A stretch of 64,000 bases of DNA from Paraburkholderia tropica (lineage in GTDB: Bacteria > Pseudomonadota > Gammaproteobacteria > Burkholderiales > Burkholderiaceae), in NCBI RefSeq assembly GCF_914484835.1, contig NZ_CAJZAR010000059.1:1-64000 (forward strand), in the 5' to 3' direction. The translations under genes and the position numbers were made by a program. A model generated the notes under the pieces. The model was not told the origin of the DNA, made no database searches, and saw only the letters and a program-made list of their open reading frames with translations. Each line of letters opens with the position of its first letter. The stretch's first letter is position 1. Positions 8,441 through 17,840 of this stretch are shown here, piece after piece.

Positions 8441-10420
8441 TTACTTCTTGCTGCCGCAGCAGGTGGGAGCGCTGTCGGGCGCGCCGTCCTGCACGCTATG
8501 CGGATCGCGTCCGCCCGGCAGATCCATCGCCGGATTGCCGTCGAAGAAGTTATTCGGCTTGAGCATGAAGCCCGCGTATTCCACCGGCATCACCGGGAAA
8601 TCTTCAGGCTTGCACACATGCGTATGACCGAAGCTGTGCCACAGCACGATGTCTTCATTCTCGACATTGCGATTCGCCTCGATATAGCGCGGCAGACCGT
8701 CACCGCCCGCATGCTGATTCGGATAATCGCCGCTCGCATAGCGCTGCGTGGTGTCGTACGGCGTGACCCACACATGACGCGTCGCGAAGCCGCCGCGCTG
8801 GCGCACCTTCGAGTTCGGATCGGCGAGCATCAGCGGCGAGTCGTTGACGATGAGCTTGTAGCCCGGATTCGCGCCCACGCGATTCTTCACGTTCGGATTC
8901 ACGACCTTCCAGAAGCGGCCGGTCTGTCCGTTCGCATTGCGCGCCGCTTCCTGCTCGGTCTTGAGCACGCGCTTCGTGGTATCGAACACATTGCCGTACG
9001 GATTGCCTTCGCCCATCGGACGCGGCACGAATTCATGCTCCGTGACCGCATTCTTCTCGCCGTCGACCATCATGTGCAGACGCGCGTTGAAGAAGTGCTG
9101 ATGCGTCGGGCCGCCGAGATTCTCGGTCACCATGCCGCCCCACGGATACGCGCCGCCATCGGCGACTGCCGAAGTCTGGATAATGCCCGTGAGCTTGCAT
9201 TCCAGTTGAATCGTGCCGTCCTGATAGAAGTACCAGTAAAAGCCGTAATCGTAATTGCCGACCGTCGCGAAGAACGAAATCACGAGACGGCGCGAGCGGC
9301 GCATTTCGAATACGCCAGTACGGAATTCATAATGCTTCCAGAGCGTGCCGTAGTCTTCTTCGTGCAGGCACACGGCGTTTTTCATCGTGAAGCTATTGCC
9401 GAAATCGTCGGCGGACGGAATGTCGAAATAGCGGATCGTGCCGAGACAATCGCAGCCGAGTTCGAGTTGATTCGCGAGTTTGCCGAGCCCGTATTCGCCC
9501 GCGTCGAACGCGCTTTTCCAGTAGTGATTCGTCGTGGGATCGGAGTAGGGCACGCACATCTCCGTCACGCTCGCGCGATAGATGATGGGGCGCGGTGCGT
9601 TCTTGCCATCGTCCCACGTGATCTGGTTCAGCACGAGGCCTTCGCGCGGCGTGAAGCCCACGCGGAAACTCCAGTTCTGCCACTTCACCTGCCAGCCGTC
9701 GATCGTGAAGCTCGGACCATCGGGCTGGCTGATCGAGAGCGGCTTCACCGTGTCGCGCGGCTCGCCGAGACTCGGAGTGTCGTAGTTGTGCTTCGCGCGC
9801 GGAATCGGAATGATGCGCCCATCGTCGACGAGTTCGATCACCTTCTGTTCGAGCAGATCGACCACGGCAACCACGCCTTCGATCGGATGCGCATAGCCGT
9901 TGTCGGTCACGTGCTCGCGGTAATAGCTCACGCAGCGCACGAGACGGCGTCCGCCTTCGTTGGGGCGGTCGAATGCACCCGCCGAAAACGGGTCCACCTG
10001 CACGCGTTCGAGATCGTCTTCGGTGAGGCCGCGCTTGAGCACAGCCGCGCGCCATGCCGGATCTTCTTTCACGATGCGCTCGGCATTGATGAAGTCTTCG
10101 ATCATCACGGGCGGCTGGCCGAACGGCGCGCTTTGCAGCGAGAGCGGCGTGCGCGATTCCACTTTTTTCTCGCGCAGATCGACGACGAATTCAATCGTTT
10201 GCGAACGCGTGCGATCGATGGCGATCACGAATGCACAGCGCGAAAAATAATCGCCTTGCCGCCAGGCGAGCACTTCGGCCTTGGGCGGATCGCGCAATTC
10301 GGTCACGGGAAAGCGGCCAAATTCGTCGAGCTGTTCGGCGGCCTTCACGATGTCACAGGCGAGCTGCATTTCAGCGAGACTCAGTGGGTCGAGCGGATGC
10401 GAATTCGAGGTCGTGTTCAT
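8441..10420 (-). CDS. copper amine oxidase (primary-amine oxidase)
   Basis: This 659-residue enzyme deaminates primary amines to aldehydes with release of ammonia and hydrogen peroxide. The topaquinone precursor is Tyr390 in VGNYDYGF. Asp306 in FDAGEYGLG, 84 residues earlier, is the expected catalytic base. Copper ligands are the HQH at 440-442 and a His of the HTH at 599-601. Unlike E. coli TynA it has no signal peptide and no extra N-terminal domain, so it should be cytoplasmic, like Arthrobacter amine oxidases. I chose ATG 10420; ATG 10426 is two codons upstream. It heads the minus-strand operon that includes the aldehyde dehydrogenase and diverges from an AraC regulator gene. Confidence 0.92.
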   Translation of the reverse strand: MNTTSNSHPLDPLSLAEMQLACDIVKAAEQLDEFGRFPVTELRDPPKAEVLAWRQGDYFSRCAFVIAIDRTRSQTIEFVVDLREKKVESRTPLSLQSAPFGQPPVMIEDFINAERIVKEDPAWRAAVLKRGLTEDDLERVQVDPFSAGAFDRPNEGGRRLVRCVSYYREHVTDNGYAHPIEGVVAVVDLLEQKVIELVDDGRIIPIPRAKHNYDTPSLGEPRDTVKPLSISQPDGPSFTIDGWQVKWQNWSFRVGFTPREGLVLNQITWDDGKNAPRPIIYRASVTEMCVPYSDPTTNHYWKSAFDAGEYGLGKLANQLELGCDCLGTIRYFDIPSADDFGNSFTMKNAVCLHEEDYGTLWKHYEFRTGVFEMRRSRRLVISFFATVGNYDYGFYWYFYQDGTIQLECKLTGIIQTSAVADGGAYPWGGMVTENLGGPTHQHFFNARLHMMVDGEKNAVTEHEFVPRPMGEGNPYGNVFDTTKRVLKTEQEAARNANGQTGRFWKVVNPNVKNRVGANPGYKLIVNDSPLMLADPNSKVRQRGGFATRHVWVTPYDTTQRYASGDYPNQHAGGDGLPRYIEANRNVENEDIVLWHSFGHTHVCKPEDFPVMPVEYAGFMLKPNNFFDGNPAMDLPGGRDPHSVQDGAPDSAPTCCGSKK

Positions 10421-10471
10421 AAGCATTTCGTAAGGATGTCGTTGAGCCGGAACAGCGCCGCTTGCGTCGCG

Positions 10472-10541
10472 TGCATTCGTGTATGAAGCACTGAATGCAG
10501 GGTGTTTCGTTGTGCGAGTCCATGGGCGATGTCGTGCATCC
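10472..10541. promoter_or_regulatory. putative AraC-regulator operator in amine oxidase leader
   Basis: TGCATTC (10472-10478) and GAATGCA (10493-10499) form an inverted repeat with centres 21 bp apart, 52-79 bases upstream of the amine oxidase start. A related TGCATCC lies at 10535-10541, on the same face 63 bp away. A matching GGATGCA sits at 11892-11898 ahead of the permease gene. Regulator binding is inference. Confidence 0.35.
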
Positions 10542-10570
10542 ATCGTAGAAACGCCGTATTTTTTTCGCGC

Positions 10571-10600
10571 TTGCAGAACGCGCCAAAGGGGCGATAGAGT
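10571..10600 (+). promoter_or_regulatory. possible promoter of the AraC-family gene
   Basis: TTGCAG (10571-10576) and TAGAGT (10595-10600) are separated by 18 bases and lie about 50 bases upstream of the regulator's ATG. The match to sigma-70 consensus is moderate. Confidence 0.35.
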
Positions 10601-10648
10601 GCGCCATACGTAGAGCGAACGAGAGCCGTCAGGCGAACGGAGCGAGAC

Positions 10649-11659
10649 ATGAAAAGAGTGCCTGTGAATAGCGGTTTTCCGATGATTCGCGGCGCCGTGA
10701 TGGGCCCCATCGTGCGTGCGCTCGACGCCGCCGGCGCCCCTTGCGACGCGCTGCTCGGCGAGTTCGGACTGAGCCGCCGCCAGTTGTCGGACCCTTATGA
10801 AATCCTGCCGCTCGGGCGCTATGTCGAGGTGTTCGAACGCGCCGCGCAGGTGCTCGACGAACTGTGGCTCGGCCTGCGTCTGGGCAACGAATTGCAGCTC
10901 ACGGAACTCGGGCCGGCCGGGCTCGTGTTCATGTCTTCGCCCACGCTCGGCTCCGCAATCCGTAGATTCACCGATGCGCTAGCCTCATGGCAAAGCGCGA
11001 CGCTCGTCGACCTCGTCAGCGACAACGAATGGCCGATCTGGAGCTATCGCATCGCGCACGCGAACATCTGGCCGCGTCGTCAGGATGCCGAATACAGCGT
11101 GAGCGCGATGTGCCACATGATCCGCCTCGTGCGCGGCGCGCAATGGACGCCGGTCGAGATCCATTTCGAGCACGCCGCGCCCGCCGATATCAAGCCCTAT
11201 ATGCGGATTTTCCGCGTGCCGGTGCGGTTTCAGCAGCCGTCGAGCGGGGTGATCCTGCATCCGCACGACCTCGACGCGCCGCTCAAAAGCGCGGACAACC
11301 AGCTCGCGCGCCTGATGGAGCGCCACGCCACCGACCTCATTTCGCGCGATACCGTGCCCCACAATCTCGTCGATCAGGTTCGCGATCTCGTCACGCGGCG
11401 GCTTGCGCGCGAGAAGCTCGTGGTCGCCGACATCGCACGCGATCTCGGTCTCTCGAACCGTTCCTTGCAACGCCATCTCGCGGAAGCGGGCACGTCGGTG
11501 CGCGAGATCATTCGCGACGAGCGCCAGCGCAACGTGGCCGTGCTGCGCGATCAGGATGGCATGACGAACGCGGCGGTCGCGCGCGCAGTGGGTTACGCCG
11601 ACGCCACCGTGCTCTGGCGCGCCACGCGCAACTGGGCGCGGCCCGACAAATCACGCTGA
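10649..11659 (+). CDS. AraC-family transcriptional regulator
   Basis: A 336-residue regulator with an N-terminal arabinose-binding-type sensory domain (about 20-210) and a C-terminal pair of helix-turn-helix motifs (about 235-330). The first helix-turn-helix includes VVADIARDLGLSNRSLQRHL; the second, around AVARAVGYADATVLWRATR, departs slightly from the usual FSRAF sequence. It is transcribed divergently from the amine oxidase operon and towards an amino acid or amine permease, so it very probably activates one or both in response to an amine. A candidate hairpin terminator follows. Confidence 0.88.
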   Translation: MKRVPVNSGFPMIRGAVMGPIVRALDAAGAPCDALLGEFGLSRRQLSDPYEILPLGRYVEVFERAAQVLDELWLGLRLGNELQLTELGPAGLVFMSSPTLGSAIRRFTDALASWQSATLVDLVSDNEWPIWSYRIAHANIWPRRQDAEYSVSAMCHMIRLVRGAQWTPVEIHFEHAAPADIKPYMRIFRVPVRFQQPSSGVILHPHDLDAPLKSADNQLARLMERHATDLISRDTVPHNLVDQVRDLVTRRLAREKLVVADIARDLGLSNRSLQRHLAEAGTSVREIIRDERQRNVAVLRDQDGMTNAAVARAVGYADATVLWRATRNWARPDKSR

Positions 11660-11744
11660 TTTGCCGGCTTCACGCCCTGTTTACAAATAGAAAGCTGGCG
11701 CGCCTGTACGCGCGCTTCGATGTTTCCGTTCATTGATTCGTCAT

Positions 11745-11766
11745 CCGAATCAAATTCGGTATTTTT
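11745..11766 (+). terminator. candidate terminator after AraC-family gene
   Basis: CCGAAT, a CAA loop and ATTCGG are followed by TATTTTTG. The stem is only six pairs, but the T-run is correctly placed. The rest of the gap to the permease start at 12001 holds no gene; GGATGCA at 11892 is the only motif I recognise there. Confidence 0.45.
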
Positions 11767-12000
11767 GCCTCGTTAAGTAAAAACCCGCAGGTGCGTTGGC
11801 GCACTTTATCGAAAATTTGGCGCGGAAGGCCAGGTCGCCATATTTTTTAGCTGCCTACCATGCGCTCCAATCGAATCGAAAAATGAATCCCGGATGCAAC
11901 CCGGGTTCAATCGGCGAGCTTCGATTCGACGAGCGCCAGGGCACACGGTTTTCATCGTGTCGTATGGCGAATATCAGACCAGACACCCGCAGAGGCAACG

Positions 12001-13458
12001 ATGAATGAACCGTTTTCAACCGCCGGCCTCGTCGGCGACGACGCCGCTGACGCCTCGGCGCCCCAGCGCAGCCGCCTCGGCCTGTGGCAGATCGTGTTTC
12101 TCGTGATTTCGGCGGCCGCGCCGCTCACCGGCATGCTCGGCGCGGTGCCGCCCGCCATCAGCCTTGGCAATGGCGCGGGCATTCCGGGCGCCTTCGTGAT
12201 CGCGGGCGTGGTGCTGCTCGTGTTCAGCGTGGGCTTCGCTTCGATGAGCCGTCACATCGTGCGCGCCGGCGCGTTCTACGCCTATATCACGGCGGGCCTC
12301 GGCCGTCCGCTCGGCATGGCGGGCGCGCTCGTCGCGCTGCTGTCGTACACCTGCATCCAGATCGCGTTGTACGGCCTGTTCGGCTTCTTCTGCACCGTCG
12401 TGCTCGGCCCGATGCTGCACAGCGCGCTGCCGTGGTACGCGTATTCGCTCGCGTGCCTCGCCATCGTGCAGATCACGGGTTTGCGCGGGATCGATCTCAA
12501 CAGCCGTCTGCTCGGCGTGCTGATGTGCCTCGAAATGGGCATCCTGCTGGTGCTCTCGCTCGCCATCGTGATCCATCACGGCGGCCCCGACGGCCTCACG
12601 CTCGCGCCGTTCGCGCCGCAACACGTGTTCAGCGGCCACATGGGCATTGCGGTGATGTTCGCGCTCGCATCGTTCATCGGTTTCGAAGCGACGGCGATTT
12701 ACGGCAAGGAGTGCCGCGATCCGAAAGTGACGGTGCCGCGCGCGACCTATGTGTCGGTCTCGCTGATTCTGGTGTTCTTCGCATTCGTCACGTGGGCCAT
12801 CGTGTGCGCCTATGGCCTGAAAGACGTGGCCGATGTCGCGACCAAACAGCCCGGCGATTTCTGGTTCATGCAGTCGGCGAAATATCTCGGCGGCACCATG
12901 ACCACGGCGATGAGCCTGCTGCTGCTCTCCAGCATCTTCGCGAGCCTGCTGTCGTTTCACAACACGATCGTGCGCTACATTCACGCGCTCTCGGTGGAAG
13001 GTCTGCTGCCCGCGAAGCTCGACCGCCTGCACCCGAAGTACGGCTCGCCGTATCTCGCGAGCTATCTGCAAACGCTTTCCGTGCTGGTGCCGATCGGCGT
13101 CTTCGTGATCGTGGGCGCGGACCCGTTCAATATCGTCTTTAGCTGCACCTCGGCGCTGGGCACGATCGGCATCGTCATGTTGCAGGCGGTGACGAGCTTC
13201 GCCGTGGTCGCGTACTTTCGCGCCACGAAAAAGGACACGCGCTTCTGGCACGCGTTCGCGGCGCCGGTGCTCGGCGGTATCGGCCTCTTGTGGATCGGCT
13301 TCGTGCTGATCGGCAATCTCGACGCGCTCTCAGGCTCCGATAGCGCCATCGTGCGCGCATTCCCGTGGATCGTGCTCGCGGTCGCCGTGCTCGGCATCGC
13401 GCTGGCCTTTGCGCTCAAGCGCGCGCGGCCCAACATCTACGCACGCTTCGGGCAGTAG
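12001..13458 (+). CDS. APC-superfamily amino acid/amine permease
   Basis: A 485-residue inner-membrane transporter with about 12 hydrophobic helices and a short hydrophilic N-terminus. The first helix carries the unwound glycine-rich segment typical of the APC fold (SAAAPLTGMLG), and FASFIGFEATAIYGKE matches the conserved helix 6 to loop region of the family. AGAGG at about 11991 serves as Shine-Dalgarno. It lies downstream of the AraC regulator and close to the amine oxidase operon, so its cargo is probably the amine degraded by that operon or a related amino acid. Confidence 0.87.
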   Translation: MNEPFSTAGLVGDDAADASAPQRSRLGLWQIVFLVISAAAPLTGMLGAVPPAISLGNGAGIPGAFVIAGVVLLVFSVGFASMSRHIVRAGAFYAYITAGLGRPLGMAGALVALLSYTCIQIALYGLFGFFCTVVLGPMLHSALPWYAYSLACLAIVQITGLRGIDLNSRLLGVLMCLEMGILLVLSLAIVIHHGGPDGLTLAPFAPQHVFSGHMGIAVMFALASFIGFEATAIYGKECRDPKVTVPRATYVSVSLILVFFAFVTWAIVCAYGLKDVADVATKQPGDFWFMQSAKYLGGTMTTAMSLLLLSSIFASLLSFHNTIVRYIHALSVEGLLPAKLDRLHPKYGSPYLASYLQTLSVLVPIGVFVIVGADPFNIVFSCTSALGTIGIVMLQAVTSFAVVAYFRATKKDTRFWHAFAAPVLGGIGLLWIGFVLIGNLDALSGSDSAIVRAFPWIVLAVAVLGIALAFALKRARPNIYARFGQ

Positions 13459-13627
13459 GGCGCGTCGGTCTCTTCACACGCTTCGTCAACGCTTCATCCA
13501 GCACCACCTCCAGCAGTCAACACTGGCAGCAGCTACGCGGGCGGCGCGTGCGAACGACGCGCGCCGTAGCCCGGTCGCGTCCGGCGCATGACGGCCCGCG
13601 CGATCTCTCACTTCAAAAGACAACGAC

Positions 13628-14842
13628 ATGGCAGATCTTTTCGTCAAGCGCACGGCGCTGGCGCTGGCTTCGTGCACCCTCGCGATCGGCGCGCACGCGC
13701 AGTCCACGGTCACGCTCTACGGCACCGTGGACGCCGGCATCGTCTATTCGTCGAACCAGCAAACCACGCACGCCGACGGCAGCACCGACGGTCATTCGAA
13801 CTGGCAACTGGGCGGCGGCAATCTCGTGCCGTCGCGTTGGGGCCTGACGGGCAGCGAAGACATCGGCGGCGGCACGACGGTGAATTTCACGCTGGAAAAC
13901 AGCCTGTTTACGCAGAACGGCGCGATGCTGCAAAGCGGCACGCTGTTCAACCGCAACGCGTGGGTCGGCGTCGCGAATGCCAACTACGGCACGCTCACGC
14001 TGGGGCGCCAATACGATCCGTTTTCCGATTACCTCGGCGCGTATGCGTCGAGCAATAACTGGGCGACGCTCTACGGCTCGCATTTCGGCGACGTCGATAA
14101 CCTCAACGAAGCGTTCAACTTCAATAACTCGATCAAGTATCTGAGCCCGAGTTTCGGCGGCCTGACCGTGGGCGGCCTGTTCAGCCTCGGCGGTGTGGCC
14201 GGCGACTTCTCGAAGAATCGCGGCTGGTCGATCGCCGCGAATTACACGCACGGGCCGCTTTCGCTTTCAGCGGGCTATCTGCAATTGCATAATCCATTGC
14301 AGGCCGCGTTGGGCGGCGAGAGCGGCTATATCGGCGACTTCAGTTGCGCGAATGCCGATGCATCGTACTGCGAACTACAGAATGCGGAGAAGATCGACAT
14401 CTGGGGCGCGGGCGGCTCGTATGTCGTCGGTCCGGTGACGCTGGCGCTGAGCTACACGCACACGCGTCTGTCGCAGAGCCAATACTTCGCGAGCGCCGCT
14501 CAGCCGCAGGGTGCGAATATCTCGTTCGATATCGCCGAACTGAATACGATGTGGCAATACTCGCCCGCGCTGCAATTCGGCTTCGCCTATATTTTCAACG
14601 ACGCACACCCAGGCGACAGCTCGTCGACGCGCATCCATCAGATCAACCTCGGCGCGGTTTATAACCTCTCGAAGCGGACCGCGCTCTATGCGGTCGCGAT
14701 CGGCCAGAAGTCGACGGGCGCGGGACTCGGGATCGACGCATCGAGCGGGGCGACGCGCAACCTCGCGCAGATCCCGAATCTCGTGAACTCGGACAGCGAC
14801 AAGCAACTGGCGGTGATCGCCGGGATTCGCCACAACTTCTGA
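13628..14842 (+). CDS. Gram-negative general porin (Burkholderia type)
   Basis: A 404-residue outer-membrane beta-barrel protein. The signal peptide ends AIGAHA (about residue 24), and the mature protein opens QSTVTLYGTVDAGIVY, the hallmark of betaproteobacterial trimeric porins. The C-terminus ends in Phe (IAGIRHNF), the recognition signal for barrel insertion. The N-terminal MADLFVK is longer than usual but the first ATG is the best start. It follows the permease by 170 bases and may supply outer-membrane passage for the same substrates, although general porins are not specific. Confidence 0.93.
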   Translation: MADLFVKRTALALASCTLAIGAHAQSTVTLYGTVDAGIVYSSNQQTTHADGSTDGHSNWQLGGGNLVPSRWGLTGSEDIGGGTTVNFTLENSLFTQNGAMLQSGTLFNRNAWVGVANANYGTLTLGRQYDPFSDYLGAYASSNNWATLYGSHFGDVDNLNEAFNFNNSIKYLSPSFGGLTVGGLFSLGGVAGDFSKNRGWSIAANYTHGPLSLSAGYLQLHNPLQAALGGESGYIGDFSCANADASYCELQNAEKIDIWGAGGSYVVGPVTLALSYTHTRLSQSQYFASAAQPQGANISFDIAELNTMWQYSPALQFGFAYIFNDAHPGDSSSTRIHQINLGAVYNLSKRTALYAVAIGQKSTGAGLGIDASSGATRNLAQIPNLVNSDSDKQLAVIAGIRHNF

Positions 14843-14853
14843 GCGAGACGGCA

Positions 14854-14878
14854 GGCGGCGCGAGAAGAGAGCGCCGCC
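14854..14878 (+). terminator. hairpin downstream of porin
   Basis: GGCGGCGC (14854-14861) pairs perfectly with GCGCCGCC (14871-14878) around a nine-base loop. There is no T-run, so intrinsic termination is uncertain. Confidence 0.35.
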
Positions 14879-14952
14879 GCGCGTTGCAGTGCGCCAGACG
14901 GCGCGCGCGGCGGCGCCTGGCCGCTTCGCGCGCCGGGCGGGCGGATCGGCGC

Positions 14953-14958
14953 TAGAAT
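14953..14958 (+). promoter_or_regulatory. possible -10 element for lutABC
   Basis: TAGAAT in the context GCTAGAAT lies 31 bases upstream of the lutA ATG. A convincing -35 is not visible. Confidence 0.35.
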
Positions 14959-14989
14959 GGTCCGGTCCGCTTTCCGCGTGAGCCCTCGC

Positions 14990-15733
14990 ATGAAAGTTGC
15001 CCTGTTCGTCCCGTGTTTCATCGACGCGTTCTACCCCGAAGTGGGGATCGCGACGCTCGAATTGCTGGAGCGGCTCGGCTGCGAGGTCGAGTATCCGCTG
15101 GAACAGACCTGCTGCGGGCAACCGATGGCGAACAGCGGCGCACAGGCCGACGCGGCCGGCGCGGAGCGCGTGTTCGTGCGCGCCTTTGCGGGCTACGATC
15201 ATATTGTCGGGCCGTCGGCGAGCTGCGTGAACCACGTGCGCGACCACCTCACCGCCATCGAGCAGACCGACGAAGTGCGCCACGTGCGCGCCAACACGTA
15301 TGAACTGGTCGAATTCCTGCACGACGTACTCGGCGCGCGCGATTTTCCGTGGGCCGAATTCCCGTGGCGCGTGGGCCTGCACAATAGCTGTAGCGCGCTG
15401 CGCCATCTGCACGAAGCGTCGATATCCGAGATCGCAGGTGCGCCGTTTTCCAAACCGCTCGCGCTGCTGCAACACGTAAAGGGCATCGAATTCGTGCAGC
15501 CCAAACGGCCCGACGAATGCTGCGGGTTCGGCGGCACCTTCGCCGTGACGGAAGAAGCGGTGTCGGTGCGCATGGGCCAGGACAAGATCGTCGATCATGT
15601 GAGCGCGGGCGCGCAGTACATCGTCTCCGGCGACATGTCCTGCCTCATGCATCAGCAGGGCTGTGCGGAGCGCATGAAAGCCGACGTGCGCTTCATTCAC
15701 ATTGCGCAGGTGCTCAACGGAGCGCGCGCATGA
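14990..15733 (+). CDS. lutA: lactate utilisation protein A, (Fe-S)-binding
   Basis: A 247-residue cytoplasmic subunit of the LutABC iron-sulfur L-lactate oxidation system. It contains two CCG-domain cysteine motifs, EQTCCGQPMANSG at about residue 40 and DECCGFGGTF at about residue 180, which in this family bind Fe-S clusters. The ATG at 14990 begins MKVALFVPCF, the family N-terminus; the longer open frame adds only eleven unrelated residues. The stop codon overlaps the lutB start in an ATGA, so the two are translationally coupled. The system feeds electrons from lactate to the respiratory chain. Confidence 0.92.
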   Translation: MKVALFVPCFIDAFYPEVGIATLELLERLGCEVEYPLEQTCCGQPMANSGAQADAAGAERVFVRAFAGYDHIVGPSASCVNHVRDHLTAIEQTDEVRHVRANTYELVEFLHDVLGARDFPWAEFPWRVGLHNSCSALRHLHEASISEIAGAPFSKPLALLQHVKGIEFVQPKRPDECCGFGGTFAVTEEAVSVRMGQDKIVDHVSAGAQYIVSGDMSCLMHQQGCAERMKADVRFIHIAQVLNGARA

Positions 15734-17199
15734 GTGCCGATCCCGCTACGAAATCGAACGCGAGCGCGCCCGACACGCCGCGTCAAGCCAATGCGAATAC
15801 GGGAAAACGCGTCGAGCACGCGAAGCTCGCGGGCTCATTTCTCGCGCATCCCGAACACGTCGACTTTCACGACAAACGCCTTTGGGATCTGCGCACGAAA
15901 CGCGACGCGCAGGCGCACGCGATACCGGAATGGGAAACGTTGCGCACGCTCGCTTCGCAGATCAAGGCGCACACGCTTTCGCATCTGGCCGATTATCTCG
16001 ACCAGTTCACGCGCGAGGCCGAAGCGAATGGTGTGAAAGTGCATTTCGCCGATACGGCGGGCGAGCACAACGAAACGGTTTTCCGCATCCTGAACGAGCG
16101 CGGCATCACGGCGCTGGTCAAGAGCAAATCGATGCTCACCGACGAATGCGACATGCGCCCCTATCTTGAGCAGCGCGGCATCGCGGTGATGGAAACCGAT
16201 CTCGGCGAACGCATCCAGCAGCTCGACAAGCAGCCGCCGAGTCATATCGTCGTGCCCGCCGTGCATAAATTGCGCGACGACGTGGCCCAGGTGTTCGGCC
16301 GTACCATCGGCACCGACCCGCAGAACAACGACATTCATTATCTGGCCGAAAGCCAGCGCATGAATACGCGTCCATGGTTCGTGCGCGACCGCACGGCGGG
16401 CATGACGGGCTGCAATTTCGCAGTGGCGGAGACCGGCACGGTGGTGGTCTGCACGAACGAGGGCAACGCCGATCTCTCGGCCAACGTGCCGCCCATTCAT
16501 ATCGTGTCGATGGGCATCGAAAAACTCATTCCGCGTCTTTCCGATCTGGGCGTATTCATTCGCATGCTCTCGCGCAGCGCGCTCGGTTCGCCGATCACGC
16601 AATACACCTCGCATTTCCGCGCGCCGCGCGAAGGCGCGGAACTGCATTTCGTGCTCGTCGATAACGGCCGCAGCGCGCGGCTCGCGATGCCCGACTTCTG
16701 GTACTCGCTCAAGTGCATCCGTTGCGGCGCGTGCATGAATACATGCCCGGTTTATCGGCGCAGCGGCGGGCTGTCGTATGGCAGCACCTATGCGGGTCCG
16801 ATCGGCGCGATCATCAATCCGACCTTCGATCTGAAGCGATTCAGCGCGCTGCCGTTCGCGTCCACGCTCAATGGCAGTTGCACCAATGTGTGCCCCGTGA
16901 AGATCAATATTCACGAGCAGATTTATCAATGGCGCGAGGTCATCGCCGCGCAGCATGCGGTGCCGTTCGTCAAGCAGGAAGTGCTGAAGATGGCGGGCAA
17001 GCTGCTCGGGAGTCCGAAGCTCTATCGCGCGGCGGTGAGTTCGCTCGACGGCGCGCTGCGGCGGCTGCCGAATTTCGTGCTCTATAACCCGCTGAATATC
17101 TGGGGCCGTCAACGCACGCTGCCGCAGGCGCCGTCCACGACGTTCCATGCGTGGTATCGCAAACACCGCGGCAAGGGAGGCGGCGATGGCCAGCCGTGA
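15730..17199 (+). CDS. lutB: lactate utilisation protein B, Fe-S protein
   Basis: A 489-residue protein combining an LUD domain with a C-terminal ferredoxin-like region. CIRCGACMNTCPVYRR binds one [4Fe-4S] cluster, and GSCTNVCPVKI supplies further cysteines for a second. The central TGMTGCNFAVAETGT segment is the conserved LUD-domain core. The start overlaps lutA by four bases and the end overlaps lutC by 14, so the three subunits are made from one message. Confidence 0.93.
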   Translation: MSADPATKSNASAPDTPRQANANTGKRVEHAKLAGSFLAHPEHVDFHDKRLWDLRTKRDAQAHAIPEWETLRTLASQIKAHTLSHLADYLDQFTREAEANGVKVHFADTAGEHNETVFRILNERGITALVKSKSMLTDECDMRPYLEQRGIAVMETDLGERIQQLDKQPPSHIVVPAVHKLRDDVAQVFGRTIGTDPQNNDIHYLAESQRMNTRPWFVRDRTAGMTGCNFAVAETGTVVVCTNEGNADLSANVPPIHIVSMGIEKLIPRLSDLGVFIRMLSRSALGSPITQYTSHFRAPREGAELHFVLVDNGRSARLAMPDFWYSLKCIRCGACMNTCPVYRRSGGLSYGSTYAGPIGAIINPTFDLKRFSALPFASTLNGSCTNVCPVKINIHEQIYQWREVIAAQHAVPFVKQEVLKMAGKLLGSPKLYRAAVSSLDGALRRLPNFVLYNPLNIWGRQRTLPQAPSTTFHAWYRKHRGKGGGDGQP

Positions 17200-17773
17200 G
17201 AGCTTTCTCGCACGCGTGCGCGCCGCGCAACCGGCTGCGGAGCCGCTGCCCGACGTGCCGCTTTTCGACGCGCCGCCCGGCGACATTCGCGAGCGCTTCA
17301 CCGCCGGTCTCATGCTGATGGGCGGAAAGACGGCGCAGGCCGCATCGGGCAGCGACGTGCTCGCGCTGATTCAAGCGCGCTTCGGCGCGCAGGTGTCGAT
17401 CGTGTCGAGCACGCCCGAGGTGCCGGGTACGCGCGCGATCGATGCGCAGACGCCGCCCGCGTCGCTCGAAGACGTGCAGGTGGGCGTCGTGCGCGCGCGC
17501 TTCGGCGTGGCGGAGACGGGCTCGGTCTGGCTGAGCGAACGCGAGTACGGCGTGAACGCGCTCGGCTATCTCGTGCAGCATCTTTACGTGCTGCTCGATC
17601 CCGCCGCTATCGTGGCGGGTTTGCAGGATGCGTATCGGCGCGACGATTTTCGTCACGCGCGCTATGCGGTGCTGGTCACGGGGCCGTCCGCGACCGCCGA
17701 TATTGAGGGCGTGCTGATTCAGGGCGCGCAAGGGGTGAGATCGCTGACCGTCGTATGGCTGCCCGCGCAGTGA
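17186..17773 (+). CDS. lutC: lactate utilisation protein C
   Basis: A 195-residue LUD-domain protein, third subunit of the LutABC complex. The GVVRARFGVAETGSVWL stretch is the conserved LUD signature. I chose ATG 17186 (MASRESFLARVR) because it has a GGGAGG Shine-Dalgarno at the right distance and gives the family N-terminus; the gene then overlaps lutB by 14 bases. Confidence 0.9.
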   Translation: MASRESFLARVRAAQPAAEPLPDVPLFDAPPGDIRERFTAGLMLMGGKTAQAASGSDVLALIQARFGAQVSIVSSTPEVPGTRAIDAQTPPASLEDVQVGVVRARFGVAETGSVWLSEREYGVNALGYLVQHLYVLLDPAAIVAGLQDAYRRDDFRHARYAVLVTGPSATADIEGVLIQGAQGVRSLTVVWLPAQ

Positions 17774-17840
17774 ATCGCGCCGGGCCGCGCGCGCACGACA
17801 TCGACGCGATCTTGCAGGCCGGGCAGTTACGCGAGCGACG

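Noticed and set aside
7991..10486. An 831-codon open frame on the plus strand
   Set aside because: It is antisense to the amine oxidase and the MFS-like gene; composition is Ala/Arg/His-rich and no family is recognisable.
10569..10588. Possible sigma-54 promoter (TGGCGCG...TGCA) for the amine oxidase on the minus strand
   Set aside because: The GG and GC dinucleotides are separated by 8 rather than the required 10 bases.
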